From Tridacna crocea (lineage: Eukaryota > Mollusca > Bivalvia > Cardiida > Cardiidae): a stretch of 64,000 nucleotides of DNA. Under the pieces are notes generated by a model. It ran no database searches, was not told where the DNA came from, and was given only the letters and a program-made list of their open reading frames with translations. A program made the position numbers and the translations under genes. This document shows positions 1-12,700 of this stretch, piece after piece; the stretch's first letter is position 1; the number at the start of each line of letters is the position of its first letter. The stretch is from the NCBI GenBank assembly GCA_943736015.1, contig OX031063.1, positions 20,381,501 to 20,445,500 of the forward strand, in the 5' to 3' direction.

Positions 1-2030
1 TGTAGTCGTCTCGTAAATAATCATGTCATTAGCTGCTGAAACAAAATTACAGTACTCGACTTTGAAACATATCGGTAGTGTGAAATAGAGTTCCTCGCAT
101 AAATACAAGTACAGATAAAATGCCAAACAATTTTGCTAAAGCAGATTTTTTTTATGATTTCTCCATTTACCAAAATGAACTCCTCGGCTGGTAACTTAAC
201 TTTGTTGATTTATGCAGACATCGGAGATCAAGATCAGACTGTACAGAATATCTACACTGTCCGATATGTTGAGGTCTATCATTATAGCAATTTTTTTAAA
301 GTATAAACTTTGGGCTTTTCCCTTTTCACTGGAAATGTTAGGTTTGATTTATTTAGGTGTTTATTAATAGTATAGTCTTTGGTTGAAACGAATATGACAA
401 AAAAAGGTATCAGTTCGAACACAGGAAGTGAAGACCATGTATAGAAAAAAAATCCTGTACATAGAATGACACATCTAATTCTAAAAGAAAAACAATACTG
501 TCTACACGGTTCTGCATCACGAATTGCAGATACGCGTTTATGTAAGGTAGGTAAGTCATTGTGATTTACTAAATTTTATTGAAACGAGTTATTTCCCTTA
601 TAGAGTTTTGTTGGACTTTCACTCAAGACACTGGTGTAATTCTGCTTCTGGTTAATGATCAGGCTACCCACGAAAAAAATCTTAATATTTGTGAAGCGCT
701 GATAAGTAATCTAGTTGCAATATTGAAAGAAGATGGTTGTTGTATTAGAGTCAGAGAGAGATAGAGAAATTGCATGTCCAAAAGGCAATGTTTCATTCAG
801 CAACAACGATTTCCTTGTACATGATTGGACCTCCTTGACGGGACAGTACTGTCAACCACACTGGCTGAACCATCAGGTTCCCGGCTTTCTTGAAGAATGT
901 CGATAAGTTTTTAGAGAATGGTTCCCCGTTTTCTTACCAAACAAATGCAAGTGGGGGTTCAGCCATTTTCATTTTCCACAGAGTTCTAATAAGCTCTTCA
1001 ATGAATTAATCAAGTAGATATAGTCTATCATTTATTTCGATTTCTCTAGACTGGAGACGGATAATGTGTGTTGAAAAGTTGAAAGGCCACAGAAAACAAA
1101 CAAATGCGAAAAAAAAAACAGCTTTCCTTGAAAATTGTCTCGTTCTGAAACACAAACAATTTGTTGCAAGCATAAAAAATCATGAAAATTACCCAGGATG
1201 TTTTTTAAACTCTAGGTAACACCTTCCACACAAACAGTTGAACAATGCTTTGAGAAAGCACCCTACAGTATTAATTAGAGACTTTTTTTTTTTCGAACAT
1301 ATAAAGACTCGAACACTTATAAAGCGCATCCTAACATAATTCTTTAAAAGTCCACATCGTTTTAGGAGACCAGTATGGTAGCAGACACACAATCCGAGAA
1401 AAAGCTTTCAAATAAACCTCATTTGTACGAAAATTAACTCTTATACCTTGTTCAATAACTTGAATTGAATTTTCAATTCTACATCAATAACCCAAATATT
1501 GCTATCAAAGTTATGTTTTGGGGAATGATATCTCCTTATCGGACGGTGTAGATCAAAGATCAGACTGCATATCTGTGCAGTCTGATCTAAATCTACACTG
1601 TCCACAAAAGGTGAGTGGTCGCGCTTAGCAGCCAAAGGGTTAATGATATAGATTAATATACAGCAGATATTTAAAGATATAGAAATTGGCAGGATTTTTA
1701 TGGATATTAGTAGTATAGTTTTTCGCTTAAACCTTTGTTGTTGGCACTGATCAGAATTGCCTGGGCTAGACATTGGAGCAAGTAATTCAATAAAAATGTA
1801 AACCAACCTCCAACAATCCTTGTAGCAATAAATGACCTAAGAACCTCATGTAGTCTCCGATTAGCCTTTTAGATATGTCGACCTCGTCTTTACTTGCCTC
1901 CGCTACATCTGTGATCTGTCGAATGATGGAACATCAAGAAACTACTCTGCGGTCCATGTATATATACTGGTCAGTGTTTAAACTTTATGTATTATCGAAA
2001 GATAACCAGGATCTCCAAAACGCATCCTGT
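1..2030. repeat. Left copy of a ~2-kb direct repeat
   Basis: Bases 1 to about 2030 match about 7838-9712 in the same orientation, with scattered substitutions and small indels. Both copies carry the same two Mieap-like exons on the minus strand and the same flanking non-coding DNA. The left copy is cut by the window edge, so its true left border is unknown. The match fades after the shared tract ending in AAAACGCATC. A P3 palindrome at about 1543-1605 is present in the left copy and missing from the right one, so it was inserted or lost after duplication. Confidence 0.9.
793..1915 (-). pseudogene. Mieap-like 3'-end pseudogene (last two exons)
   Basis: Two minus-strand exons are recognisable. 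Exon 1915-1808 (36 codons, acceptor cag, donor GAG|GTTGGT) is open and matches exon 9609-9499 of the neighbouring gene. Exon 1050-793 encodes the Mieap-type C-terminal segment with the W-K-M-K-M-A-E-PP start, VW near the middle and a K-x-I-V-V-A-E end. It is broken: an in-frame TAA lies at 934-936 where the intact copy has CAA (Gln), and a second in-frame TAA lies near the exon start where the intact copy has CAA. No upstream exons were found between 2.0 and 7.8 kb, so this is a 3'-end fragment copied by segmental duplication rather than a retrocopy, since its intron is kept. The window edge hides nothing needed, because the stop codon is inside the window. Confidence 0.8.
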
Positions 2031-3040
2031 GGCATTTATCCTTCTGTCAAATAGCATTAACTTGTATGTGTTGTTCCAAATAGTTCAAGGTCAGTGATAT
2101 TTTATATAATAGAGCCATATTCTTGCCAAATGAGAATAAATACATTCCAGTTGTTCATGATATCAATGAAGTTTTCACATATTTATGGACCCATGCAATC
2201 CTTTTTTTCTGACAATTTCTGGATCTTGAGTAAGGTTGGTCCTTTGACACGCAAGAAAAATGACCGATGGTAAAAAGTTTCAACTTATGTCAGCCTGAAT
2301 GGATTCTTCAGGCTTGCATTAATTGAATTTTTGAAAATGAACTAAAGGTGGGTATTCAGAATTTTCACATCACACCAAATTAAAAAATATATATATTATT
2401 GAAATTTATACGAAAAAACAATACAAATCATCAATAATTAAGAATCATAAAATTACAAAAAAAATTTTTTTTTTTGATGGTATTCCCTTAAAAGGCTATG
2501 TAGCCTCTTAAGCTATCTTTGGATTTCGCGCCAAAAATCGATAAAGCATTGTGGGAATGTCAAGTGACTAGCAAGTGACTAATAACACTTAATTTCCATT
2601 ACATAACAAACATGTAATAATTATTTTCCATAATGTCTTCTTCGGACGGATATTTGAAGCTTTGTCTTTGTTTTCCTGTTTTTAAATGAGAGAATTGATA
2701 ATCTAAAAATAGAACGTGTCTCCCGTTGGTGTCAACCTGGTCCGTAATAAATCTCTAATTTTTCGTGTTATCGGATGGTTTTTGACTGCTGGGGTTTTAT
2801 GAACGCAAATTAAAAGGCTATGAGAGTATAAGGATGATTTTTTTGCATTTTTGTAAAATTTTCGTCCCAAAATCTGAATGGCCACCTTTAAGCCCGCTTT
2901 TTCACAGAATTTGTCTCTGTAGAAGAGAGCTATGGAAAACAATGTGGGATATGAGTAAATGGTGGTAATCATTATATTCTTCATCTCTCACAATGGTTTA
3001 CGACATCGGAGATCTCCAGTACATTTGCTCCAATTTTGGA
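2031..3040. other. Gene-free stretch
   Basis: AT-rich DNA between the left direct repeat and the first dispersed repeats. I see no exon with good splice sites, no palindromic element and no codon-like pattern on either strand. Short ORFs here have no recognisable motif. Confidence 0.5.
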
Positions 3041-3400
3041 GTTTATCTGCAGATGCTTTCAATTTAGCATAGTCCAAAGTTTGTCATTTGGGAAAGGTAT
3101 AGAAGAGTTAATAGATCTATTTCAAAGTGAACACATTCAAATAAAATTAATATACGAGCCATGCTCTGACAAAAGCGGTCTTCATGCTTTTTTATTAGAA
3201 CATCTTTAATAACCAATTTAATCATGGGGTAGACTGGTCCTTGTACATACAGAAAATTGACGAAAAGTTTTGACTCGGGTTGATCCAGGTCAGCTCGCAC
3301 ATAATGAGCAGGCTGACAGGAGTGGATACTTTTCGGATATGCATTAAGCCCCCTTTTCACTAAGCATGACACATAGTATTTGAAATCCAAAACAAAAGAA
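3040..3400 (-). repeat. P4 dispersed repeat with a P1 MITE end fragment
   Basis: 3040-3095 resembles the terminal ~50 bp of the P1 MITE (TGCAGATGCTTTCAATT then a GTCATTTGGGAAAGG end). It abuts a minus-oriented P4 repeat recognisable by the GCCATGCTCTG-CAAAA start, the ATGGGGTAGACTGGTCC tract and the GGTTGATCCAGGTCAGC palindrome region. Confidence 0.55.
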
Positions 3401-4640
3401 ATTTCATCATTATTTTGTTAGCAACAGTGCATTCTTTTCATCGACAGAATATTTTGGAAATTGACGTTTAAGAAAAATAATGTCTATTTAATGTTTTACC
3501 AAGAAGTATCTCTTGCAAAGGTCTGTAGCAAAGGCATTCCATGAGTTGTGTGTACCAAAAGAATCATTATAATTATCAAATTTATCAATAGAAAGTTGGA
3601 GAAAGCACTTTCTGTGCTTTCATTTTTGCATAGACTTACAAACAGGTACTAATGATTTTTATTGGCAGACAGGTATTATTTTAACCAAAGATGTAGGTAA
3701 ATAGCCTTTTTTTTTAAGTATTGCATGTTTTAGAATTCATAGTTTCAGGCCAGAAGGGAATGTTATATCCAGTTTGATATTGATCTACACCATTCACAAA
3801 AACTATTTACTTTACATTTGGATATATCTAAATTTTTATTATAATCTAGTAGAGTTGAAATCAATTTTCCTCCCTGACAATTTTTTACTAGCATGACTGT
3901 TTTTGAAGAAAACTTTGAAATACTGTTATAGCTATGATATCTTAAGTATCATGATTGTGCAAAATGTTTGACATTTCCCAGTACCTCTGTCATTATGGAA
4001 GATGTTTATCTTGAAGTCAGGCTAGTTTCTAACTGTCAAAAGGGAAGCCATACCAATAGAGCTGGTAACCCTCAAAATACTTTTGACATAGTTATGCCCA
4101 TTTATCCATTTAAACTTAATGGCGCCAGATAAACCTAAATCAACATTTTAAGTTTCGAATTAAGACCTATATATATGCACTGTCAAGGTTGCTATAGTTT
4201 AGAGTGTGTAGATCAAAGATTAAATTGCATGTTTTGCACGGTCTGGTCTTGATGTGTACTGACCGCAAAGGCAACTAAAGCGACTAAAGCCAAGGATTTG
4301 AACTTCACCTTAGTGCTCTTTTTTTTTCCATTTTGTGATATGTTTTCTTTTTTTGTATGTCTTTCATTGTAGATTTTTGTATTTCTAAAATGTCTCTAAC
4401 AAGTTCACAATCAGATTACTGATTATTTATTCATGAGCTTCTAAATTGGATTTGCAGCAGACAATTTTGGAAAAAATCAAGGGAGATAATGGATAATTAT
4501 TTGATTAAAATGTGTAATTGTACACATTACATTTCTAAATATTGTAATGACGTGAAGAAATTGCTGATTAGAAGCAAGATTTTGATTTGAGACAATGCTT
4601 TCAAGAGCTGTCTGCTGCAAGATACAAAAGTTCATATGTA
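3401..4640. other. Gene-free stretch with one P3 palindrome
   Basis: Only one structured element is visible: an imperfect P3 palindrome at about 4203-4262, built on GTGTAGATCAAAGATTA and its inverted partner GTCTGGTCTTGATGTGTAC. The remainder is AT-rich with no supportable gene. Confidence 0.5.
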
Positions 4641-5115
4641 GGAGGTAATGAAAAAAGGCTTGTGAAAGCATTGTGGGAAACGGGGACATTTCTGTATATC
4701 AGTATTTTCTTCTTTCAGCACAATGTTTTCCACCCTCTCCTAGATAAATCTTGTCATTTGGGTCTGTAGATCCTTCATTATGGACAAGCCGTAAATTTTA
4801 TGGCCTGAGAAAAAGTTACATTTATTTTGTCTAGTCAGCCGTAGTATTTTGCATTACATGTATATAAGACATGCTCTGTGAAAAGGGCTTTTCATGCATA
4901 TGAAAAAAGTATCAACCCAGGTCAGCCAGCTCACACTGCTGGCTGACCTGGGTCTATACTTTTTGCCTTTGGTAAATTTTATGTATGTCCCAGGATCATT
5001 TACACCAGCATTCATGGCAGACAAAATGGATTTTATTGATCATTGATGACTTGCTAGGGATGATATACATGGCTGAGATGCATTAAACCCCCTTCTGACA
5101 GAGCATGGCTCATAT
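4640..5115 (+). repeat. P1 MITE fragment followed by a P4 repeat
   Basis: 4655-4770 is a decayed P1 element: the GCATTGTGGGAAA and GCACAATGTTTTCC arms remain but the central palindrome is scrambled. 4855-5115 is a P4 repeat with the palindrome GGTCAGCCAG-CTGGCTGACC at about 4920-4950 and the GATGCATTAAACCCCCTT end. Confidence 0.65.
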
Positions 5116-5406
5116 AGATATTATAGTACTATATAAATGAAATGGATAGTCTTAGTCAATGCAAAATAAGTAGGGTTTCTTTTTTTTTTTGTTGTTGTTT
5201 TTATTTTTGTGTGTATGTGTGTGGTCAAAATATTGGGCAAAATAGCATATACCTAAGATCAGATTGCATCTTCTCTACAGTTTGATCTTGATCTACTGTG
5301 TCTGCAAAGGTAATTGTATTTCAAGCTGGCATAAACCCCTTTAGTTGAGTGTTTTATCTTACCATTGCTGCCTTATGCTAAATACAGAAAGAAAAGGTAG
5401 GCCAGC

Positions 5407-5630
5407 TTAGCTCTTTACTTAATGACAACTTTATAGAGTGGTCCTAACTGAAAGTGTTTGCAGATGACAAGATAAGTGTGACTGAAAAATCAAAATTTGA
5501 TTCAAGAAGGGCAGAAAACGTTGGAAAAGGAGAAAATGCTGGTTACCAGCATTTTCTCCTTTTCCCACTATGTTTTCATAAGGCTTCTACTTCAGAGTCT
5601 TAAAAGTAGTCATTTTGTGGTAAAGGGATA
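5407..5630 (+). mobile_element. P1 palindromic MITE copy
   Basis: The element starts TTAGCTCTTTAC and ends GGTAAAGGGATAA. Its centre is a near-perfect palindrome, GGAGAAAATGCTGGTTACC followed by its inverse, with about 26-bp arms. Both TTAA ends are mutated. A small P3 palindrome lies just upstream at about 5255-5305. Confidence 0.8.
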
Positions 5631-6277
5631 AACACACATATTTTTCAATTCTGTTTATGTCAAGTTAGTATTTTTTACCAAAAAAGTAAAATTTAGTGTA
5701 CAAAGAGATAGAACGCACTGTAAAGCAATTATTATAAACATGTAGAACTCCTAACTTTGAGGTACAGGCTCTCTTTGTCAGGGAATGCTCTTTTATGGAC
5801 CACTGAAGAGCCTCTTATTGTTATAACATTCAGCTTAAAGAGTAGGGCATATTGAGGTCAAGGATTAATTATTTGCACAGGACAAAATTTTACGAATAAC
5901 AAATTACACACATGTTTTGTAAAGTTTAACCTTCTTAGGTTAAACTTAGATACAGATATTATAACTGGAGTTCAAATTATGCCATAGCACACATTCAGGC
6001 TCTCAGTACTTTCAGTACTTTGATTTTAGAACAGTATGTGAATTATTTACCAAAGAACCACTTGTTTTAATAAACTTAATAAAGAGGGCTTTTCTTTTGA
6101 AGAAATTATGAAAAACAGAGAAGAATGAAGAAACCAGTATTGTCACCTCCACGAAAATGTTTTGCTACCCGTTCAGAGGATAATCAACAATGTTAACAAC
6201 ATTTGATTTGTCTACAAATGGTTTTACTATGGACAAGACTTAAAGATACATTGTTACAGGTAGAAAGAAAAAACGAG

Positions 6278-6491
6278 TTAACTCTTTACCACACAACCCC
6301 TGAACATGAAAGCTTTTGAAAACATTGTGGGAAAAGGAGAAAATGCTGGTTACCATCATTTTCTTCTTTTCCCACAATGTTTTCAACCCTTCCAAAGTCA
6401 AATTTCAATTTTTCAGTCACGTTTATATTGTTGTCTGCAAATGCTTTCAATTTGGTCAAGTCCAAATTTTTGTCGTTTGGTTAAAAGTTAA
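6278..6491 (-). mobile_element. P1 palindromic MITE copy
   Basis: Reverse orientation, bounded by TTAACTCTTTACC on the left and GGTTAAAAGTTAA on the right. The central palindrome (GGGAAAAGGAGAAAATGC and its inverse) and the GTCTGCAAATGCTTTCAATT internal tract are intact. Confidence 0.85.
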
Positions 6492-6620
6492 AGCTTGAAA
6501 ATGTGTAGAATGGCATGGCTACATCACACTGATTATCTACCAATAGATATGTTGTAAGGGATAGAAAAACTCAAAGGATTTGTCCTTATTTAACAACAAC
6601 AAAAACAACAGTACATACTT

Positions 6621-7165
6621 CAACTCTGTACCAAACGACAAAATTTTAGACTGGACCAAATTTAAAGCATCTGCAGAAAACAGATTAAATCATGGTAAAA
6701 AGATTTTTTCTGACTTTGATAGGGTAGAACATATTGCAGGAAAAGGAGAAAATTTTCTCCTTTCCCTACAATATTTTCTAACCAATTGCAGACATAATTC
6801 CGTCATTTTAACCAAATTCAGACTGTTGTTGGCAAGTGATTTCAAATTGGAAAAGTTTAGATATTTCTCATTTTGTAAAGCGCTTCCACAGGTGTGTTTC
6901 CACAGACCTCTTTACTTACACTTTGCCATCATAGAATAAATTTTTTAACATTCTAAATTTCATAACAAATACACAACTTTAGACATTGCCAAATTGAAAG
7001 CATTTGCAGATGTATAGCTCAAATTGTGTGAATTATCCTCAAAAAACCTGAAAAACATTGTTGGAGAAAGGAGAAAATGTTAGGTAATGGGATTTTCTCC
7101 ATTTCGGACAATGTTCTCAAATATTCTTTTCGTTTAGGTCTTTAAAACATGGCATTGTTTCATGA
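6621..7165. mobile_element. Two degenerate P1 MITE copies
   Basis: 6621-6880 begins as a plus copy (ACCAAACGACAAAATTTTAG) and holds a shortened palindrome. It then appears to continue as a reverse half (CAAGTGATTTCAAATTGG), so it may be chimeric. 6965-7165 is a further decayed plus copy with the GGAGAAAATGTTAGG centre. Confidence 0.65.
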
Positions 7166-7682
7166 AGGATGAGGTTTTGATAGGGCATTTGTTGAAAACA
7201 TGATTACACAGAATTTTTTATATTTTCATTTTTAAAATTAGTGGTAAGGAGATACTGGTATTTTATCTAGATACAGAATTTAATTGTAACTCCATCATGT
7301 CAATTTGGAAAAGTAGAAATACAGAGGTTCAAGTCCACATACACAACCAAAATCACGCACACACAAAAAGATAAGTACCAAAACACGCACAAGCATCCAC
7401 AAAATGATATCCATTGTATTGGTGATCTAATTAATGTTATTTATCCATTGTTAACTAGTTATAATATACATTGTCAGGTCTCAAAGTAAACTGGTGTAAA
7501 ATATACATTGTCATGTTTCAAAATAAACAATTGTATGCAATCGTCAGTCTTCTGATTTTAATGTTACTGTATCCCTTCATATGTTAAGGAGAGAGTATTT
7601 TGTTGATTTTATACCGTAAATGCGCACATGTACTTGTATTTCATAAAATTGCATGTGCCTTGCCCTTTTACTTCACAGTTAC

Positions 7683-7837
7683 GGGTTAAAGAAATAGAGC
7701 ACATCTGAAAAAATTGAGGAAATGGAGAAAATGCTGGTTAACAGCAATTTTCTTGCAATTTTTTCAATCTTTTCTAAAGTCAAGCTCAGTCATTTCAAAC
7801 ATGTTTAATTTGTTGTCAGCAAATGAACAAGTCTTAC
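7683..7837. mobile_element. P1 MITE fragment abutting the right direct repeat
   Basis: A decayed P1 centre (GGAGAAAATGCTGGTTAACAGC) and part of the internal GTCAGCAAATG tract end exactly where homology to window position 1 begins. The equivalent flank of the left copy lies outside the window, so it is unknown whether the MITE belongs to the duplicated unit. Confidence 0.55.
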
Positions 7838-9712
7838 ATGTTGTCGTCTCGTAAAATGTTATGCCATTAGCTCCTGAAACAAAATTGCAGCACTTGACTT
7901 TAAAACATAGTGTAAATTGAGTTTCTTCTAAAAATACAATTGCACATAAAATGCCAAACAATTTTGCTAAAGCAGACTTTTTTTGTCATGTCTTCCTTTG
8001 CCAAAATGAACTCCCTGGCTGGTGACTTAACTTTGTTGACTTATGCAGACATCGGAGATCAAGACCAGACTATACAGAATATCTACACTCTCTGACATAT
8101 TGAGGTCTCTCATAATAGCAAAATTTTAAAACATAAACTTTGGGTTTTTCACTTTTCACTGGAAAAGTTAGGTTTGATTTATGTAGGTGTTTATTGAAAG
8201 TATAGTCTTCGGATGAAACGAATGTAAAAATGGTATCAGTTCTGACACAGAAACTGCTGACTATGATTGGGAAAAAAAAATTGTAAATAGAATGACACAT
8301 CCAATTCTAAAAGGAAAATGAATAATACAGTCTACACGGTTCTGCATCAGGAATTGCAGATACGTGGTCTTATGTAAGGGAGGTATTTAACTTATTTCCC
8401 TTCTAGGGTTTTGTTGGATTTTCACTCAAGACACTGGTGTAATTCTACTTCTGGTTAATGATTAGGCTACCCAAGAAAACCTTAGTACTTGTGAAAAGCA
8501 AATAAGTAATCTAGATGCAATATTGAAAGAAGAGGCCGTAGTTTTAGGGTCGGAGAGAGAAAGTGAAATCGTCCAAAAGGCGGTGTTTTCATTCAGCAAC
8601 AACAATTCCCTTGTACATGATTGGACCTCCCTGACGGGACAGCACTGTCGGCCAAACTGGCTGAACCACCAGGTTCCCGGCATTCTTGAAGAACGTCGAC
8701 AAGTTTTTAGAGAATGGTTCCCCGTTTTCTTGCCAAACAAATGCAAGTGGTGGTTCAGCCATTTTCATTTTCCACAGAGTTCTAATTAGATTTTCAATGA
8801 ATTGCTCAAGTAGATCCAGTCTTTCAATTATTTCGAATTCTGTTTTAACTGGCGACAGATAATGTGTGTTGAAAAGCTGAAAGGAGACAGAAAATAAACA
8901 TGCTAAAAATTAAAACAGCTTTCCTTAAAAATTTTCTAATTCTGAAACACAAACAATATGTTGTAAATACAAGCATAAAAAATCATGAAAATTTCCAAGG
9001 CTTTTTTTTTTTAGCGCAAGATAACACCTTCCACACAAGCAGTAGAACAATACTCTACAGTATTAATTAGAGGTATGATTTTGTTTGTTTGTTTGTTTTC
9101 GATCATGTAAAAATTTGAACACTCAGCAGATCCTAACAGAACAGAACAGAACAGAACAGAACATCGTTTATTTGACAAAAACTACATAGTTTATAGTCAT
9201 ATAATAAACAAATTTTTAAATCAAATGCATTTTAGTCACACATTTCTTTAAAATTCCACATCGTTTTAGGAGAGTAGTATAGTAGACGACACCCAATTCG
9301 AGAGGGAGCTTTCACACAAACCTCATTTGTATGAAATATAGTGATATAGATTAATATACAGCAGACAATTTAAGAGGCATAGAAAAGGCTTTTATAGATA
9401 ATAGCACTGTAATTTTTCACTTAAACCTTTATTGTACTGATCAGAATTGCCCGGGCTAGACATCAGAGTAAGTAATTCAATAAAAAACGTAAACTAACCT
9501 CCAATAATCCTGAAAGGGATAAATGACCTAAGGACCTCATATAGTCTCTTATAAGCTTTCTAGACCAGTCGACCTCTTCTTTACTCGCCTCTGCTACAAC
9601 ATCTGTGATCTGTCAAGTGATGGAACATCACGAAATTACTCTGCGGTACATGTATAAATACCAGTGTTTAAACTTTATGCATTATCGAAAGATAAATGGG
9701 ATCTCAAAACGC
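7838..9712. repeat. Right copy of the ~2-kb direct repeat
   Basis: Same-orientation match to 1-2030. It carries the last two coding exons (9609-9499 and 8848-8589, minus) of the functional-looking Mieap-like gene. Relative to the left copy it has an extra ACAGA-type short tandem repeat at 9136-9162 and lacks the P3 palindrome. Confidence 0.9.
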
Positions 9713-12700
9713 ATCATTTCGAGATAGGAATAAATGCTGTCGTAATGACTTTCATCAAACCTCGGACACATTTTCGCCGAGCAAGGGATTTCAACCACCA
9801 ACCTACTGCTTTAAAGTTTTATACGCTACTGACTGCGCATACGGTGTGGGAGTACAGAGGCAATAATAGTCGACCTTGTGCATTTGACAGAAGTACAAAT
9901 GAAACACACTTACTCATTAACTTTAACACAAACGTGAATGATTTCTCCGCCCCCCCCCCCCCCATCCAAAAAAAAAAAAGATGCGCACTACCTTTTCATT
10001 CTCCTAGACATTTATTCGAGGACTCGCCAATTCTATGATCAGTGCTACAAACAAAGAAATTTAGTGGACAATGATCAATTAGGCTGAACTCCAAATTCAT
10101 TTTCAAAATTATCACGCAGGAACGGACAGTGTAGAACCAAGATCAGACCACACATTCCATATACAATCTGAAATCGATCTTTAGTTTCTGCAAAAGCACA
10201 TTACTGATTTTTTTTAAAAAAGGGGGATTATTCCATTCCCAAATAGACAAAAAATAAAATCTGTTCAAATTTACAGCATTTGCACTCAACAATTAAGATA
10301 TGGATGAAATTGTAAGATTTGGCTTTGAAAGAGTAGAAAACATTGTAGGAAAAGGAAACAATGCTGTTTACCAGCATTTTCATTTTTTCCGACAATGTTT
10401 TCAAAAGTCTTCTCTTCAGGGGTCGTTAAAACAGTCGAGTCTTAAGTAAAAAGTTAAATGAACAAACCAAAATTCCGTCTATAGTTCCTGGTAGATGTAC
10501 TTTCAATGATTTCAGATCGTCCAGGGCCACCTGTTCGATTCTCGCCAGGTGCTGGGTCATTGCTGCAGAGCAAAGCTGATCAGCGCCCTGTTCAAAGGGA
10601 AATGAGTCAGATTCTGTGACAACAGTGTTTAACCCATTACCACACAATCCCTACTTTTGACGCCTCCGAGAGAGAAGCCTTTTGAAAACACTGTAGGAAA
10701 AGGAGAAAATGCTGGTAACCAGCATTTTCTCCTTTTCTCACAGTGTTTTCTACCCTTCCCAGATCAAATTTCAATTTTTCAGTCACCTTTATTTTGTCGT
10801 CTGCAAATGCGTTCAATTTGAATCAGTCTAAAATTTTGTCGTGTGGTAAAGAGTCAATAAACCTGCAAAAAGTGATCTGCCAGATCAGCCCGTCCAGTTT
10901 GCACAGGTTGACCTGGTTAAGATGTTGGCTTTAGGTAAATTTTCTGCTTGTCCAAGGAGCATCCTATCTCAGAATCAGCTGATTATTGAACAAAATGAAT
11001 TTCATACCTACAGATATGTAATGACTTGCTTGGTATAATTCATCATAGAGATGCATCGGACCTCCTTGTGCCCCAGCATAGCTTCATTTCGTTATTGTGA
11101 CAGTTTTGAAAGAAAACTCTTGGATTCGTCATATTCTGTCGTTGTCCGTACCCGAGTCACTGTCATCGTCATCACCGTGAAGGGAAAACTTTTAACATTT
11201 CTCATAGTTGTGTCATAACTTAGGATCACTGCAAAAATTGGCTGGCTGTTAACGATCAAGAGGGGTAACTTACAAGAAGGGCAGGTAGATTCTTGAAATA
11301 ATCCTAAAACATTTATGTTTCTTTGTGGACATCGTTTTTTCAATAAAGGCAAATGCAGTCCAGCGTGGAAAACGGCATGTGGTGCTGTTCTTTTAGACAT
11401 TCCTACCAGCATTTTCATTTGGGAGACAGTTTTTAGACACATTTTAGAAACATCTGTTTGTATGATTCGTTTTCACATTTTTTTCTTTGCTTTGTTTCAT
11501 TCTTATTGTGTTAAAACTTATTTCATCCCGCTTATCCATGCTTCACAAAAAGTTTTTAAGGTATGACCTGTGTAATGCACTTCCGGTGAACATGGGGCAA
11601 AATTCTAATTGGTTGATATATAAAGATAAATAAAGATTTAAGCCGAAATGATATTTTTGCACATTTCTAACGGATCAGAAATTCCGTTTGTATCTATCTC
11701 GAAATCATATTTTGATACTTTTGTTAGTTTTCTGAAAAAGAAGGTAATTATTATCTCTTTTTGATTTGAGAATATATTGATTTTAGATTTATAAATGATA
11801 ATTCAAAGAAGGAAAAAATGAATCGGTGAAAGTGGTTCAATAATACTCATTTTTAATTATAGCTAATTTTGCAAGATGATATTTTAGCGGAAATAGCTGT
11901 TTTCCATTACACAGGTCTTACCTTATGTGATCTGTTGCAATGGTCTTTCTAGAGTTTTATGGACTGACTTTGATAATAAAATTCGGCATTCCTTGAAACA
12001 TGAAAAATTTTACTTCGATCCTCTCTCAACCCGTTTCCATAATTACCTGTTGTCAAGATATGTATGTTGTTTTTCATGGTCAGAAATGATATTCTGACAA
12101 TAACTATAGTAAATTGGTCAGTTTGTTTAAAAATAATCAAAGAAAGGCTCATTTAATACGCAGATTTCTATGATGTCTTCGCAAGATTCAACGAACTGTA
12201 CAAAGGGAAAAGACAAAAAAAAAAAAAACTCATAGGGAAGCCAAAACAACATACTTTTACGATTCTGACAAGTATTTCAAGCACCTGGGACTCGTTCTTT
12301 TTCAATTTATTGATTGCATTAAAGGCGTTCCCATATTCATTGTCGTATAGTGAGCGAAACTGCTCGGCCAGGGTAGAAGGTCTAAAAGAGTCGTTCAGCT
12401 CCGATACTTCATCGATTCCTGTGCTTTCTTTCTCTCCTTGTTTTCTGACCATTGCATTCAGTCTGAAACGTAAACGTGTCTGCATTCAAGAGAAAAGTCA
12501 CTTTTGAATTTTAGTTATACGATTAAGGTATCGAAGAGGACAGTGCATGGCTAAAATGAAATAGAGCTGTCACTGAATGTGACTTAATATCCCCCGCCAG
12601 CGCTTTGACAGAAAAAAGTGTCAAGTTCAAGGGGAGATAATTCCTCAACCAGGAAGAGTTTAGACTGAAAAAGTGCGTCTGGCAAATCGTCAATATATGA

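Noticed and set aside
8523-8789. Plus-strand 88-aa ORF
   Set aside because: It is the antisense shadow of the Mieap-like terminal exon. The minus-strand reading matches paralogues, and the plus reading matches nothing.
11092-11442. Minus ORF with a CPSC motif, possible zinc finger or RING
   Set aside because: No second metal-binding pair at RING spacing, no splice context tying it to the Mieap-like gene, and an equally long ORF opposite.
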